From G965207045 sp965207045 (GTDB taxonomy: Bacteria; Pseudomonadota; Alphaproteobacteria; Rickettsiales; Anaplasmataceae), in the NCBI GenBank assembly GCA_965207045.1, contig OZ242261.1, positions 1,178,001-1,242,000 of the forward strand: 64,000 nucleotides of DNA. Direction: 5' to 3'. The notes beneath the pieces were generated by a model that saw only the letters and a list, made by a program, of their open reading frames with translations, did not search any database and was not told the origin of the DNA. Both the position numbers and the translations under genes were made by a program. Of this stretch, positions 8,594-18,310 are shown piece by piece. How positions within the stretch are numbered: position 1 is the first letter of the stretch; each line of letters begins with the position of its first letter.

Positions 8594-9822
8594 ATGAATA
8601 TTCGTGGCAAGATCCAATAGCATTGGCTTCTGCTGTCAATGACTTAGGGGAAGATTTTGTTTTTTTGTATTCCTCTCTACTGACAGATTACAGTGGTAGG
8701 TATTCCTATCTAGCTTTTGATCCAGTGCAAACAATTAACGATTTAGAAGAATTGAACTATGTTACTACTCAGTGTGGTAGCTGTTTTGGCTACTTGAGTT
8801 ATGAAATGTTACTTGATTCTGATTTAGACCAGCAAAGCTATATACAGATTCCAGCAATTTGGATGACAAAGTTTGCACAAGTAATAATTTTTGACCACAA
8901 AAAAAAAGTTTTTCTATCTAATAGAAAAATATCCGTGCAAATTGGTAAAATTCCCATCTCTAATATACATGCTACATCTTTATTTTCTAATATGAGTAAA
9001 GGTGAGTATTGCCAAAATATAGAAAAGACCTTACAAGCAATTACTAGAGGAGATTTTTACCAAGCGAATATTACAAGAAAGTTTTATGGAGCCTTGCAAG
9101 ATGGCTTTAACGCTTTTGCAATCTTTACAGAACTTGCCAGGTATAGCCCTGCTCCGTATTCTGCATTTTTAAAACTTGGGAAGTTTCGAGTTGTTTCGTC
9201 GAGTCCTGAAATGTTCATAAAATTAACGGAAGATGGAAATGTTGAAAATAATTTAATTAAGGGAACTGCTCCTCGCTTTGCTGATGTACGGTTAGATCAG
9301 CTATCAAAGAGGAATTTGCAAAATAGTCAAAAAGATAAATCAGAGAACTTTATGATTGTTGACTTAATGCGCAATGATCTTACAATTGGCTCTTATACCG
9401 ATTCAATTTTTGTATCGAATTTGTATAAGATTTATTCGTATAAAACAGTGCACCATGCATTATCAACCGTAAAATCAAGAAAACTACCCCTGATCTCTCC
9501 TATACAATTTATAAAAAATTGCTTCCCTCCAGGTTCTATAACTGGTGCACCAAAAATTCAAGTTATGCAGTGGTGCAGGGATATTGAAAAATGGCAGCGT
9601 GGGTTGTATACAGGCTCGATAGGTTGGGTTGGTAAAAATAGCTTTGATTTATCTGTTGCAATAAGAACCATTATTATCGAAGACAATAAATTTGAGTTTC
9701 AAGTAGGAGGTGGGATAGTATATGAATCAGAGCCTGAAAAGGAGTGGCGTGAAACATTGGATAAAGCAATGGCTATGGCAACTATTCTAAATTTAGAAAT
9801 ACAGGAACTAGAGCAATTATAA
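8590..9822 (+). CDS. pabB: Aminodeoxychorismate synthase component I (PabB-like chorismate-binding enzyme)
   Basis: The 410-residue protein has the chorismate-binding domain (residues about 135-405): GDFYQANITRKF, VVSSSPEMFIKL, SENFMIVDLMRNDL, PPGSITGAPKIQVM and the closing GGGIVYESEPEKEWRETLDKA. The NLIKGTAPR block has the Lys of the PabB-type PIKGT motif, where anthranilate synthase has Ala (PIAGT). PabB, acting in folate synthesis, is therefore favoured over TrpE. This agrees with folK, folP and folD in the same window. It overlaps pssA by 4 bp. No glutaminase partner (pabA) or lyase (pabC) is adjacent. Confidence 0.87.
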   Translation: MNEYSWQDPIALASAVNDLGEDFVFLYSSLLTDYSGRYSYLAFDPVQTINDLEELNYVTTQCGSCFGYLSYEMLLDSDLDQQSYIQIPAIWMTKFAQVIIFDHKKKVFLSNRKISVQIGKIPISNIHATSLFSNMSKGEYCQNIEKTLQAITRGDFYQANITRKFYGALQDGFNAFAIFTELARYSPAPYSAFLKLGKFRVVSSSPEMFIKLTEDGNVENNLIKGTAPRFADVRLDQLSKRNLQNSQKDKSENFMIVDLMRNDLTIGSYTDSIFVSNLYKIYSYKTVHHALSTVKSRKLPLISPIQFIKNCFPPGSITGAPKIQVMQWCRDIEKWQRGLYTGSIGWVGKNSFDLSVAIRTIIIEDNKFEFQVGGGIVYESEPEKEWRETLDKAMAMATILNLEIQELEQL

Positions 9823-9916
9823 AATTGATAGAGAAAACAAACTGTTAATTGTAAGTAGTATGTTGATCATTTTTTATACTAAATAATATAGATTAGCTTT
9901 GTCAAAAAATACTTTT

Positions 9917-10926
9917 TCATCTTAAAAGATTGTCAATATTACGCTCAGTTATCTTGCCTTTACTAAATTTAGCTACAGCTAAACCTTGAATTTCTGTGCG
10001 TACATGTTCTGGAGAATGAAATGTGCTGATATCTCTTACTCTAAGATTAGGATGTGTCATATCTTTGCTTTAGGTACTTTGCTTCTTTTGATTTTTTTAG
10101 GAAGGACCATTTTTTATGTAAGCAGACTCGAAAGTAACAGTACTGGAGTTAACTTAAACGAATAATATCAAATTGCTTACATTTTTGATTTTTTGCTATA
10201 TCTTGAGATTTTTCTAATACTTCGCTTTCGACTGTGGGTAACACAGTTAAACTAGTACAATCCTCTTTTAGTTTATATTCCTCCTTATGACACTATACAT
10301 TCATCATATATTTCGCTCAAGAACTCTTTGCTTACTTCTTCCGCTGCAGCAAATAGCGATATTGTTGTAAATATGAATCCTTTATCTCTTCAGGTGCATC
10401 CAATTTGATCAATTGCTTCTGCTACAATACAAAGTGATCTTGGTTGAAGATCAAATAGGTATTTTTTTTGGTGTGTAGTAGTCTATGTCAAAATAGATAC
10501 TGCCTGCTTTGTTTGCTAAGTTATTGACAATGCGAAATCTATCCTAATCTTAATCTTCTGCAATAATTATATGGGTGTGGATAACAGCAGCATCTGATAG
10601 CTTATTGTCCTTTTCTGCCAATCCATTTTCTTTATCTATTAAATTAATTATTTTGATATTTTTTTGAATCTCTTATCCTCTGTTATAGTAAATGGGGACT
10701 CTTGATTAATCTAACATGTTGTGTAGTTAGTTCTTTATGTCATAATAGAGGAAAACTGTCTCTGTGGGTTTAGTTTAGCTCGCTAATATATTGTTTTTCT
10801 CTATAGTTGTAAATTTCAGAATTTGGCACTGGATGCATTATTATTTTGTATCTTCTTCCATTTTTCCGACTTTTTTTATCTATATTTTGCGTTTTCAGAT
10901 AGTGTATATTTCTGTTGTGTCTGCAT
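9917..10926 (-). pseudogene. Decayed protein-coding gene of unknown family
   Basis: About 1 kb of minus-strand sequence still reads as protein in short stretches that switch frame and contain stops. Examples are MHPVPNSEIYNYREKQYISE, AEKDNKLSDAAVIHTHIII, ANKAGSIYFDIDYYTPKK, RSLCIVAEAIDQIGC, FAAAEEVSKEFLSEIYDE and THPNLRVRDISTFHSPEHV, ending in ITERNIDNLLR and a stop. Their order is collinear, indicating one former gene of roughly 330 codons. I do not recognise the family. It accounts for most of the stretch between pabB and the tRNA gene. Confidence 0.6.
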
Positions 10927-11071
10927 AACTAAATTAATAAAGTGAATTGCTTATGCAGCATAAATGTGCGCAAGTCTTAACCAAGACAATTTTTACTAAT
11001 AATTAAGGGCAATCATAGTTAAGAACAACTGATTTTATCTATTTTTATTTCTGACGCAAGATAAAAAAACA

Positions 11072-11146
11072 TGGCTGGGATGGAAGGATTCGAACCTTCG
11101 AATGACGACACCAAAAACCGTTGCCTTACCGCTTGGCCACATCCCA
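11072..11146 (-). tRNA. trnQ: tRNA-Gln (anticodon TTG), CCA encoded
   Basis: Read on the minus strand, the gene begins TGGGATG and ends CATCCCA-G-CCA, giving a 7-bp acceptor stem, a G discriminator and an encoded CCA. The D arm contains GGCCAAGCGGTAAGGC. The anticodon loop TTTTGGT presents TTG at positions 34-36. The T arm is the canonical GGTTCGAATCC flanked by AAG/CTT. The acceptor stem and D arm closely resemble bacterial tRNA-Gln. A run of seven T follows the CCA and may help termination. The 5' end overlaps the 3' end of cutA by 21 nt. Confidence 0.95.
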
Positions 11147-11449
11147 ACTAACAGCAGAAGCCCATTCTAAAAATGATTTATTAATATTTGATGTACTAAC
11201 AGAGAAAACTAATGGAGTGTCATAACTATGCATTCTTTCAATGCTATTTATTACCTCATTAAGACTCTCACTGAAAGTCTTTGCTATTATAACAATCTCC
11301 TGTTCTTTTTGTAAACTCCCTTTCCATTTGTAAATTGAAGTAACATTGCTTAACAAATTAGCGCAGGCAACTAAACCTTTTTCTACTAAAAAAGTAGCTA
11401 TTTTTTCAGCTTCCTCAAGAGAAGGTGCGGTAGTATAAACTATCTCCAT
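11126..11449 (-). CDS. cutA: Divalent-cation tolerance protein CutA
   Basis: The 107-residue protein matches CutA, a small trimeric ferredoxin-fold protein. Motifs are VYTTAPSLEEAEKIA at the N-terminus, LVACANLLSNVTSIYKWKG (family lvACvNi...S.Y.WkG), EQEIVIIAKT and HSYDTPLVFSV (family hpYevPev). FLEWASAVSW replaces the usual YLdWi C-terminus. The last six codons and the stop lie inside the tRNA-Gln gene on the same strand, so the C-terminal WDVAKR is encoded by tRNA sequence. The biochemical role of CutA is unsettled. Confidence 0.92.
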   Translation of the reverse strand: MEIVYTTAPSLEEAEKIATFLVEKGLVACANLLSNVTSIYKWKGSLQKEQEIVIIAKTFSESLNEVINSIERMHSYDTPLVFSVSTSNINKSFLEWASAVSWDVAKR

Positions 11450-11574
11450 AGAAATTTATGAAACAAACTCTTATACATCAAGGTTTCTTTATATTGGTAA
11501 AACGAGAAACAGGCAACTATTCTTTTGTTTTAAGTATTATACTTTTGATATAGAGGTACGAGATATGTAATATA

Positions 11575-12589
11575 GTGCATTATGTAGTTAAAATTGAGAT
11601 TATAATGGAAGAAGCAAAGATTAATGAGAATTTGATCTTAGTAGTGACAAGCAAAGATTGGGAAATTGCCAAAAATTTGATAAATAAGGGAGCTGATGTC
11701 AATCAGTTAATAGAAGAGAAGCCAATCTTGCATCATGCAGTTTTCAGTAGAGAAATAGATTTTGTGAAATTTTTACTTGAGAAAGGTGCAAAAGTTAATG
11801 TTGTAGATAGTAAAGGTAATACAGCCTTAGTTGAGGCAATTTTTAATGAAAATGAAAAAGCTATAGATATCTTTCTAGAAGCGGAAGTAGATGTTAATAT
11901 TGGTCGTAATCATGAAAAACCACTGCTACTTGCAGTCGGGCTTGATGATTGGGAGCTTGCTAAAAATTGATAAATAAGGGAGCTGATGTCAATCAGTTAA
12001 TAGAAGAGAAGCCAATCTTGCATCGTGCAGTTTTCAGCAAAGAAATAGATTTTGTGAAGTTTTTACTTAAGAAAGGTGCAAAAATTAATGCTGTAGATAG
12101 TAAAGGTAAAACAGCATTAATTATGGCCCTTCCTATAGGTTGTAAAGAAGCTATAGATATTCTTCTAGAAGTGGGAGCAGATGTGAATGTATCTAGCTTT
12201 GACGGTAATACAGCGCTAAGTATTGCAGTTGAGGATGAAAATGATGAATATTGGGAATTTGCTAAGAAGTTAATAAATAAAGAGCTAAGGTTAATAAGGG
12301 AATGGCATCTGATAAAAAGTTACAAACTTTGTTATCAAGTCGTGAAATAAATCTCTTTGACCTTGTTAACCAAAGTGTGAAACGACATTTAATGTCATTA
12401 GAAAAACCAAATACTATTTTTGCTGCCCAAAGTTTATCTGCTGTATTAACTGCAAAAGTATTTGATAAAATGAATGGTAATTTGCTGTTCAACGATATAT
12501 GCTTTATAACGTGCAGGCATATGAACTTTATATGCTGCTTTTGTTCACAGTTGATTCAAATTTTAACTGCAGATAAATTTTTACTATAG
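11575..12589 (+). pseudogene. Frameshifted ankyrin-repeat protein gene
   Basis: Three successive reading frames together encode an ankyrin-repeat protein. The first (11575-11970) contains NLINKGADVNQLIEEKPILH and DFVKFLLEKGAKVNVVDSKG repeats and ends WELAKN-stop. The second (11967-12350) resumes INKGADVNQLIEEKPILHR in the next frame. In the first copy the junction reads CAAAAATTTGATAA, while the second reads TAAAAATTGATAA, so loss of one T explains the break. A further shift near 12290 leads to a non-ankyrin tail (12302-12589, DLVNQSVKRHLMSLEKPNTI). Ankyrin proteins are common in Wolbachia as putative host-interaction factors. Confidence 0.8.
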
Positions 12590-12644
12590 ATTGATTTTTT
12601 GCAACTTATAAATTAGTTTCATTTAGCCAGTTGCTAAGATTATA

Positions 12645-15600
12645 ATGAATTACATGAGAAAAATAGCACGGATAGAAATTTATGACACCAATTATAAATC
12701 GGCACATGTTTATACTATTAAAGCAGGTTTAAGCAATGAGCAATTCAAGTTTATAGCTAATACTTTACTTGCTAATCACGATAGGTGGCGTTTATTTATT
12801 GGAAATAGTCAGCGTGAAATAGAGTTAATAGAACCTAATCTCAAGCCTAAAAAAATGATTAGCAGTGATGTTCATATTTTGCCTGTAGTAAGCAATAAAG
12901 ATTTTCTTGAAACAGCTCAAGGATTCAGTTTAGCTTACAACGAAATTCTAAGCTCTAGGATGGCTTACAAAGTTGAATGGGCCTCAGATGCACTAATTCA
13001 GCATATTGACAATAGTAAAATTGATATATGTGAAATAAGTTACCAACATGGAGTAACTGATAACTTAGGCAATACTCTAAGAAGGATGATCGAACAACAG
13101 TTTGATTATTTATTTAGAAATAGTAGTGATCCTGAGAGTAGAATCTATGGCGATGATTATATTCACACTTCTGAACTATTTATTGGTGATAGTTCTAGTA
13201 AATTTAATCCATTGATACAAAAACTTGAACGAGTTTCTCTTGATAAGAAAAGAATTGTTTTTCCTTTTGTTTCTTATAAGTATAGTGAGCCTGAAACAAA
13301 AAAATGGAAGCCAGATGAAATACCACAGCCATTAATTAAACTCCTCGGATTTTCAGAAAAAGCTATTCAAGTGATTCGAGATTATTTTAATGGTGAGTTA
13401 GAGCGGAGAGGTGTGAACGTGAAGAAAAGGAGCTTAGGCTCACTTACAAAATCAGATGAAGCGAAAATAATGGAAGGCTTTAACAGCAGATTGTGTCCAA
13501 TGAAGCATGCAAAACTTAGCCACTTTTTAAATAGATTAATCCCAATGGGAAAAGTAGATCCTAAAATTCTTAAAAATTTATCATTATTTTATACTCGATT
13601 CTTTGAACAGGATATGTCTGATACCACATATATGACTAACGAAAGTTTATTATTTCATGCTCAGAAGTTAAACAGGGATAAACGTTATGTAACCGACATA
13701 GAATTGGAAACGCTAGCCCAGACTTGGTCCGAGCACTGTAAGCATAACATTTTTTCATCACCAATTGATGAAATTGAGGAAGGTTTGTATAAAGCTTGTA
13801 TAAAAGGTGCCACTGAGAAAATAATGCAAAAAAAAAAGGTTTTTGTGCTTCTGTGTTTTCGGATAATGCTGGTGCTATTAATTTTGCAGAAGGTTGGCTT
13901 ATTGCTGCTAAAGTTGAGACTCATAATAGCCCCTCAGCCTTAGAGCCGTTTGGAGGTGCATTGACTGGGATACTTGGGGTGAATAGAGACATCATTGGTT
14001 TTGGTAAAGGTGCTAAACCAGTTGCCAATATGTATGGTTTTTGTTTAGCTGATCCTGATAGGGAATACAATTTGTTTCGTGATAAAGGTTGTGTTATGCC
14101 AATATTGTCACCCAAAGAAATCATGGAAGGAGTGATAGAAGGAGTAAAGATTGGTGGAAATTGTTCCGGAATTCCCACACCACAAGGATTCCTTTATTTT
14201 CATGAGAGGTTTATAGCGAAGCCTTTGGTTTTTGTGGGTACTATTGGTCTTATTTCCAACTCTATTAATGGAAAAGATTCATGTGCTAAGGCTCCTAAGG
14301 ATGGTGATCTTGTTGTTATAATAGGTGGGAATACAGGTAAGGATGGAATTCATGGTGCAACATTCTCTTCTGAAGCTTTAAATAGCAACAGTCCTGCTTC
14401 TGCAGTGCAAATAGGTGATCCTATAACACAAAAAATGCTGTCTGATGCAATAATCAAGGAAGCTAGAGATTTGGGATTATATAATGCAATTACTGATAAC
14501 GGTGCTGGTGGCTTATCTTCTTCTGTCGGTGAGATGGGTAAAAATGGTTTTACAGTTCAGCTTGAGAAGGTACCATTAAAATATCAAGGAATGCAGCCTT
14601 GGGAAATATGGGTTTCTGAATCCCAAGAAAGAATGACTTTGGCTGTATCACCAGAGAAGTACGATCAGTTATGTGAAGTTATGAAGAGACATGGGGTAGA
14701 CATTGCTTGTGTTGGTAGCTTTAATGAAACTGGTTGGGCGAGGATTACCTATAATGGTGAAGTTGTTCTAGAAATTGATACGGATTTTTTACACAATGGA
14801 AGCCCAGTAGAGCATCTTAGAACTACAAGTTTAGATATTTTAAACGACAATTTTTACACAAATAAAATAAATTTGAGTGAGGAACATTTGAAGAAATGTC
14901 TATCTATTGCAAGACAATATGATCATGAAGTTCAAGGTACATCAGTACTAAAACCGTTACAGGGAGTAGGAAAGGTTTTTGCAGATAGTACTGTAATAAG
15001 GCCTGTTTTATCTATAAAACAAGGTGTAGCAATGTCGTATGGATTGGGGTTGTTACTAGATGATAAGCAAGACCCATACTATATGGCCGCTAATGCTATT
15101 GATGCTGCAATTCGTAATTTAGTTGTTGTAGGTGCTAATCCTGAGAAAATAGCATTGCTTGATAATTTTTGCTGGTCAGACTCGAGAAATTCAAAGCGTT
15201 TATGGCAGTTAAGACGTGCTGCTGAAGCTTGTTATGATTATGCTATTGCCTTTGCTACCCCTTTTATTTCAGGAAAAGATAGTATGTTTAATGATTTCAA
15301 AGGGTATGATGAAAAGGGCAATTTTGTTCATTTAACTGACCCACCTACTTTATTAATTACTTCTATTGGTGTGGTTGACAATGTAGAGAAGTGTGTTTCT
15401 TTAGATACTAAATTCACAGGGGATTTAGTCTATTTGTTAGGGGATAATAGCTGCTATGTTGTTGATGCAGTGCAATTTTTAGACCTTTATAAAAGGATCC
15501 ACCAGGCTATAAAGGATGACTTAATTGCGTCAGCAATATCGGTAAATTTAGGTGGATTGAAGTATGCAATTACAAGAATTGCTAAAGCTGGTATGTTAGA

Positions 15601-15751
15601 AATGAAAATTTTTAAAAAGTACTATAAGGAATCAAGAGAAGAATTTCCAGGTAGAGTTTTGACTACTATAAACCCGGAAAATAAGGAGAAGTTTGAAACA
15701 ATGTTCAGTGAGGCAGTTCTGATAGGAGAGGTTTTTGACAACACAATTTAA
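12645..15751 (+). CDS. purL: Phosphoribosylformylglycinamidine synthase PurL, interrupted by a frameshift at an A10 tract
   Basis: PurL catalyses the ATP-dependent fourth step of purine synthesis, with PurQ as its glutaminase. The first part (12645-13943) has an N-terminal PurS-like region and the TWSEHCKHNIF block. The second part (open from 13853) has WLIAAKVETHNSPSALEPFGG, ITDNGAGGLSSSVGEMG and FATPFISGKDSM. Continuity is lost only at ten consecutive A (13828-13837): the natural sequence (MQKKKGFCASVFSDNAGAIN) needs eleven. The rest is well preserved over about 1,035 codons, the long form seen in Rickettsiales. It may be a recent pseudogene, a sequencing error, or a gene rescued by slippage. 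Confidence 0.88.
13828..13837 (+). other. A10 homopolymer, candidate slippage site in purL
   Basis: Ten A residues sit exactly where the purL frame changes (ATG C A10 GG). One added A in the transcript, or in the genome, would restore the PurL frame and give Gln-Lys-Lys-Lys-Gly. Polymerase slippage on poly(A) rescuing frameshifted genes has been reported in AT-rich insect endosymbionts. Confidence 0.6.
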
Positions 15752-15829
15752 ATTTAGCTCTAAATATCAAAATTTCCTCGTAGGAGAAGATGAAATCTCT
15801 CCATCTTCTTTGTTTGTTTTTACCACTCA

Positions 15830-16601
15830 CATCGTTAGCTTATAATGCATACTTTTTTCCGGTGCTTGTTGTTTTTCTTCTAATTTTTGCAGGTTTGTGC
15901 CTGGCTTTTTCTGTTCTTCTTTTGCCTTTGGGTTCTGTTTTACTGTTTGTAAGTCTTTTATAGTTCTTCCTGGTTGATCCTCACCTATTGTTTGATTTTG
16001 CTTTTTTTGTGGGTTATCACGATTACTAGTTTTTGGAGTATATACTGCTATTTCTTGCCTAGTTCCACTTACTCCCGGTACTGAAGTCTCAATGGGATGA
16101 CTCTTGCGTTTGGGTATTAAAAACGCCTTCTAGGTCTAGGCTGTTGGTATTCTTTCTTAGGTTTGGTTCAATCCTGATCCATAATCTTCCCATGTTTGTG
16201 TGCTTTTTGGTATTCTGGTTCCCAGTGCTTCTTATCATTTTTGCTGAGATGATATCCTTGGCTTAGTGATTCTATGCCTTCACTTTCTCTGGTAGTAGCA
16301 TATTGTTGTCTTTCCTGTGGGTTATCCTGGGTTTTCAATGGAATATCTTGTGTTTCGTAGAAATTGGAGGCAGCTGGAATTTCTTCACCTAGTTGACTTC
16401 TTTTTCAATTTCTTTCCATGTTTTGTGTGCTTTCCATTTTTGATCGCCACTATTATTTGCTATATGAGAAGCTAAGCGTTCTTCTGCTGTCATGCCTCTT
16501 TTATAAAATTTTCTGTGGAGCCTTGCAGCCTACTTTTTCATCTTTATTCCGAAAACTTTAACTGTTTCTTCTTCACTATTATCTTTACCACCTTTTATCA
16601 T
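15830..16601 (-). pseudogene. Decayed lysine/glutamine-rich hypothetical gene
   Basis: Minus-strand sequence starting at an ATG (MIKGGKDNSEEETVKVFGIK) reads as a charged, low-complexity protein broken by at least three frameshifts and stops. Pieces in order are GMTAEERLASHIANNSGDQK, WKAHKTWKEIEKEVN, IPAASNFYETQDIPLKTQDN, PQERQQYATTRESEGIESLS, KHWEPEYQKAHKHGKIMDQD, PGVSGTRQEIAVYTPKTSNR and KPGTNLQKLEEKQQAPEKSM. The order is collinear, so this was one gene of about 250 codons. I do not recognise a family; its composition resembles the other accessory hypothetical genes at 28-33 kb. Confidence 0.55.
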
Positions 16602-17137
16602 GTCATTCTGCTCTATGAATAATTACTAAACAAGTATAACATATATGAGATTTAATTTCAATTGTTTCCTAAAAAAATATATTTTGTAGTATTAAATAAC
16701 ACATGCACTATTTGCACGAAATTTGTGCTATTTTGTAAATAGGATCAAGTAACTAATAATACCTAATTCAATTTAATAACTAGCAAGTGAAGAATTCTTA
16801 CTGTAATTCATTTTGGTGTTAGGGCAGAAGAATTACTCTTCTTACATCTTCTTTTCTTTGCTGATTTTAACTCTTTCACAATCATTATTATGGAGTGTTC
16901 TTTCTTCTATTGTTTTTATCAACTTGTGCCATACTAATTATGTACTAATTAACTATACAAAATAACTGCAGATTAATCAACTTATGTAAACTTAATACAA
17001 CTCTTGTGTAATTATTTTCTGTTTTATGTAGATATTGTCAAAATGAGTTCATACTAATGATACACATGACGTCATAGCTTGTTAAAGATTACAGCTTATG
17101 GTAAGACTCATATCCGATTTGAAAGAAAAATTTTTAT
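16602..17137. other. Gene-free stretch upstream of sucC
   Basis: About 535 bases of very AT-rich sequence with no convincing reading frame, tRNA or strong hairpin. The sucC promoter should lie in its right-hand part, but I could not pick a clear -35/-10 pair. Confidence 0.5.
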
Positions 17138-18307
17138 ATGAATATTCACGAATACCAAGCAAAAGAGATTATGAGGAAATTTGGGGCACCGACTCCAGAA
17201 GGAGAAGTTATCTTTTCTATGAATGAGTTTGATGCAGCTTATGAAAAATTGGATAGCAAAAAGATGATAGTAGTTAAAGCACAAATTCATGCTGGAGGTA
17301 GAGGGAAAGCTGGTGGAGTAAAAATTTCTTCTAACCGTGAACAGGCAAGAGAATTTGCAAGTAATATGCTAGGTAAAACTCTTGTAACTCACCAAACAGG
17401 GAAGCAAGGCAGGGAAGTTAGAAGAGTATACTTAGAAGAAGCTTCTAACATAAAAAAAGAGTATTATTTAAGTTTAGTTGTAGATCGTAAAAGTAGCCTT
17501 GTTACTTTTATGGCTTCTTCTGAAGGGGGGGTCGATATTGAAGAAGTTGCTGCAAAGTCACCAGAAAAGATCATAAAAGTCTTTGTTAACCCTGTTTCTG
17601 GGATTCAAAGTTTTCATGCAAGGAAGATTGGTTTCGGTATAGGGCTTGATATGCAGCAAGTGAAAAAATTTATCCCTATAGTCTTTTCAATGTACAATTC
17701 TTTTATTGAAAGTGACGCAACACAAGTTGAGATAAATCCACTTATTGAAACACAAGAAGGACACTTTGTTGTTTTGGATGCCAAATTTAATCTGGATGAT
17801 AATGGATTATTTCGTCATAAAGATTTGTTGGATTTGCGTGATTTAGACGAAGAGGATGAAGCTGAAGTTGAAGCTTCGAAATATGGTTTGAGTTATATAA
17901 AGATGGATGGAACAATAGGTTGTATGGTGAATGGGGCCGGTTTAGCAATGGCTACTATGGATATAATTAAGTACTATGGTAAAGCACCTGCAAATTTTTT
18001 GGATGTTGGTGGCGGTGCAGATCTAGAAACAGTTACTCAAGCTTTTAAAATTATATTATTTGATAAAAAAGTAGAAGGTATATTGGTCAATATATTTGGT
18101 GGAATTATGCGTTGCGATATCATTGCAAGTGGTATAGTGGCGGCAGCAAAGGAAATGGAGATAAAGGTGCCTTTAGTAGTTAGATTATCTGGAACAAATT
18201 TCGAACTTGGAAAAAAGATATTGAATGATTCAGGTTTGAATATAGTGACTGCTGATGAATTAAGCGATGCAGCGGAAAAAATAGTCAATTGTGTAAAAGG
18301 AGAGTAA
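17138..18307 (+). CDS. sucC: Succinyl-CoA synthetase (ADP-forming) beta subunit
   Basis: The 389-residue subunit has the ATP-grasp domain and forms the substrate-level phosphorylation step of the TCA cycle with SucD. Signature blocks are MNIHEYQAKEIMRKFG, VVKAQIHAGGRGKAGGVK (nucleotide-binding loop), QVEINPLIETQEG with metal-binding Glu/Asn, and KVEGILVNIFGGIMRCDIIA at the subunit interface. The length is standard. sucD follows after 3 bp, so the two are one operon. Confidence 0.97.
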   Translation: MNIHEYQAKEIMRKFGAPTPEGEVIFSMNEFDAAYEKLDSKKMIVVKAQIHAGGRGKAGGVKISSNREQAREFASNMLGKTLVTHQTGKQGREVRRVYLEEASNIKKEYYLSLVVDRKSSLVTFMASSEGGVDIEEVAAKSPEKIIKVFVNPVSGIQSFHARKIGFGIGLDMQQVKKFIPIVFSMYNSFIESDATQVEINPLIETQEGHFVVLDAKFNLDDNGLFRHKDLLDLRDLDEEDEAEVEASKYGLSYIKMDGTIGCMVNGAGLAMATMDIIKYYGKAPANFLDVGGGADLETVTQAFKIILFDKKVEGILVNIFGGIMRCDIIASGIVAAAKEMEIKVPLVVRLSGTNFELGKKILNDSGLNIVTADELSDAAEKIVNCVKGE

Positions 18308-18310
18308 TTA

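Noticed and set aside
8590..9822. Anthranilate synthase component I (TrpE)
   Set aside because: The Lys in the IKGT motif and the folate genes in the window favour PabB; no trp genes are nearby.
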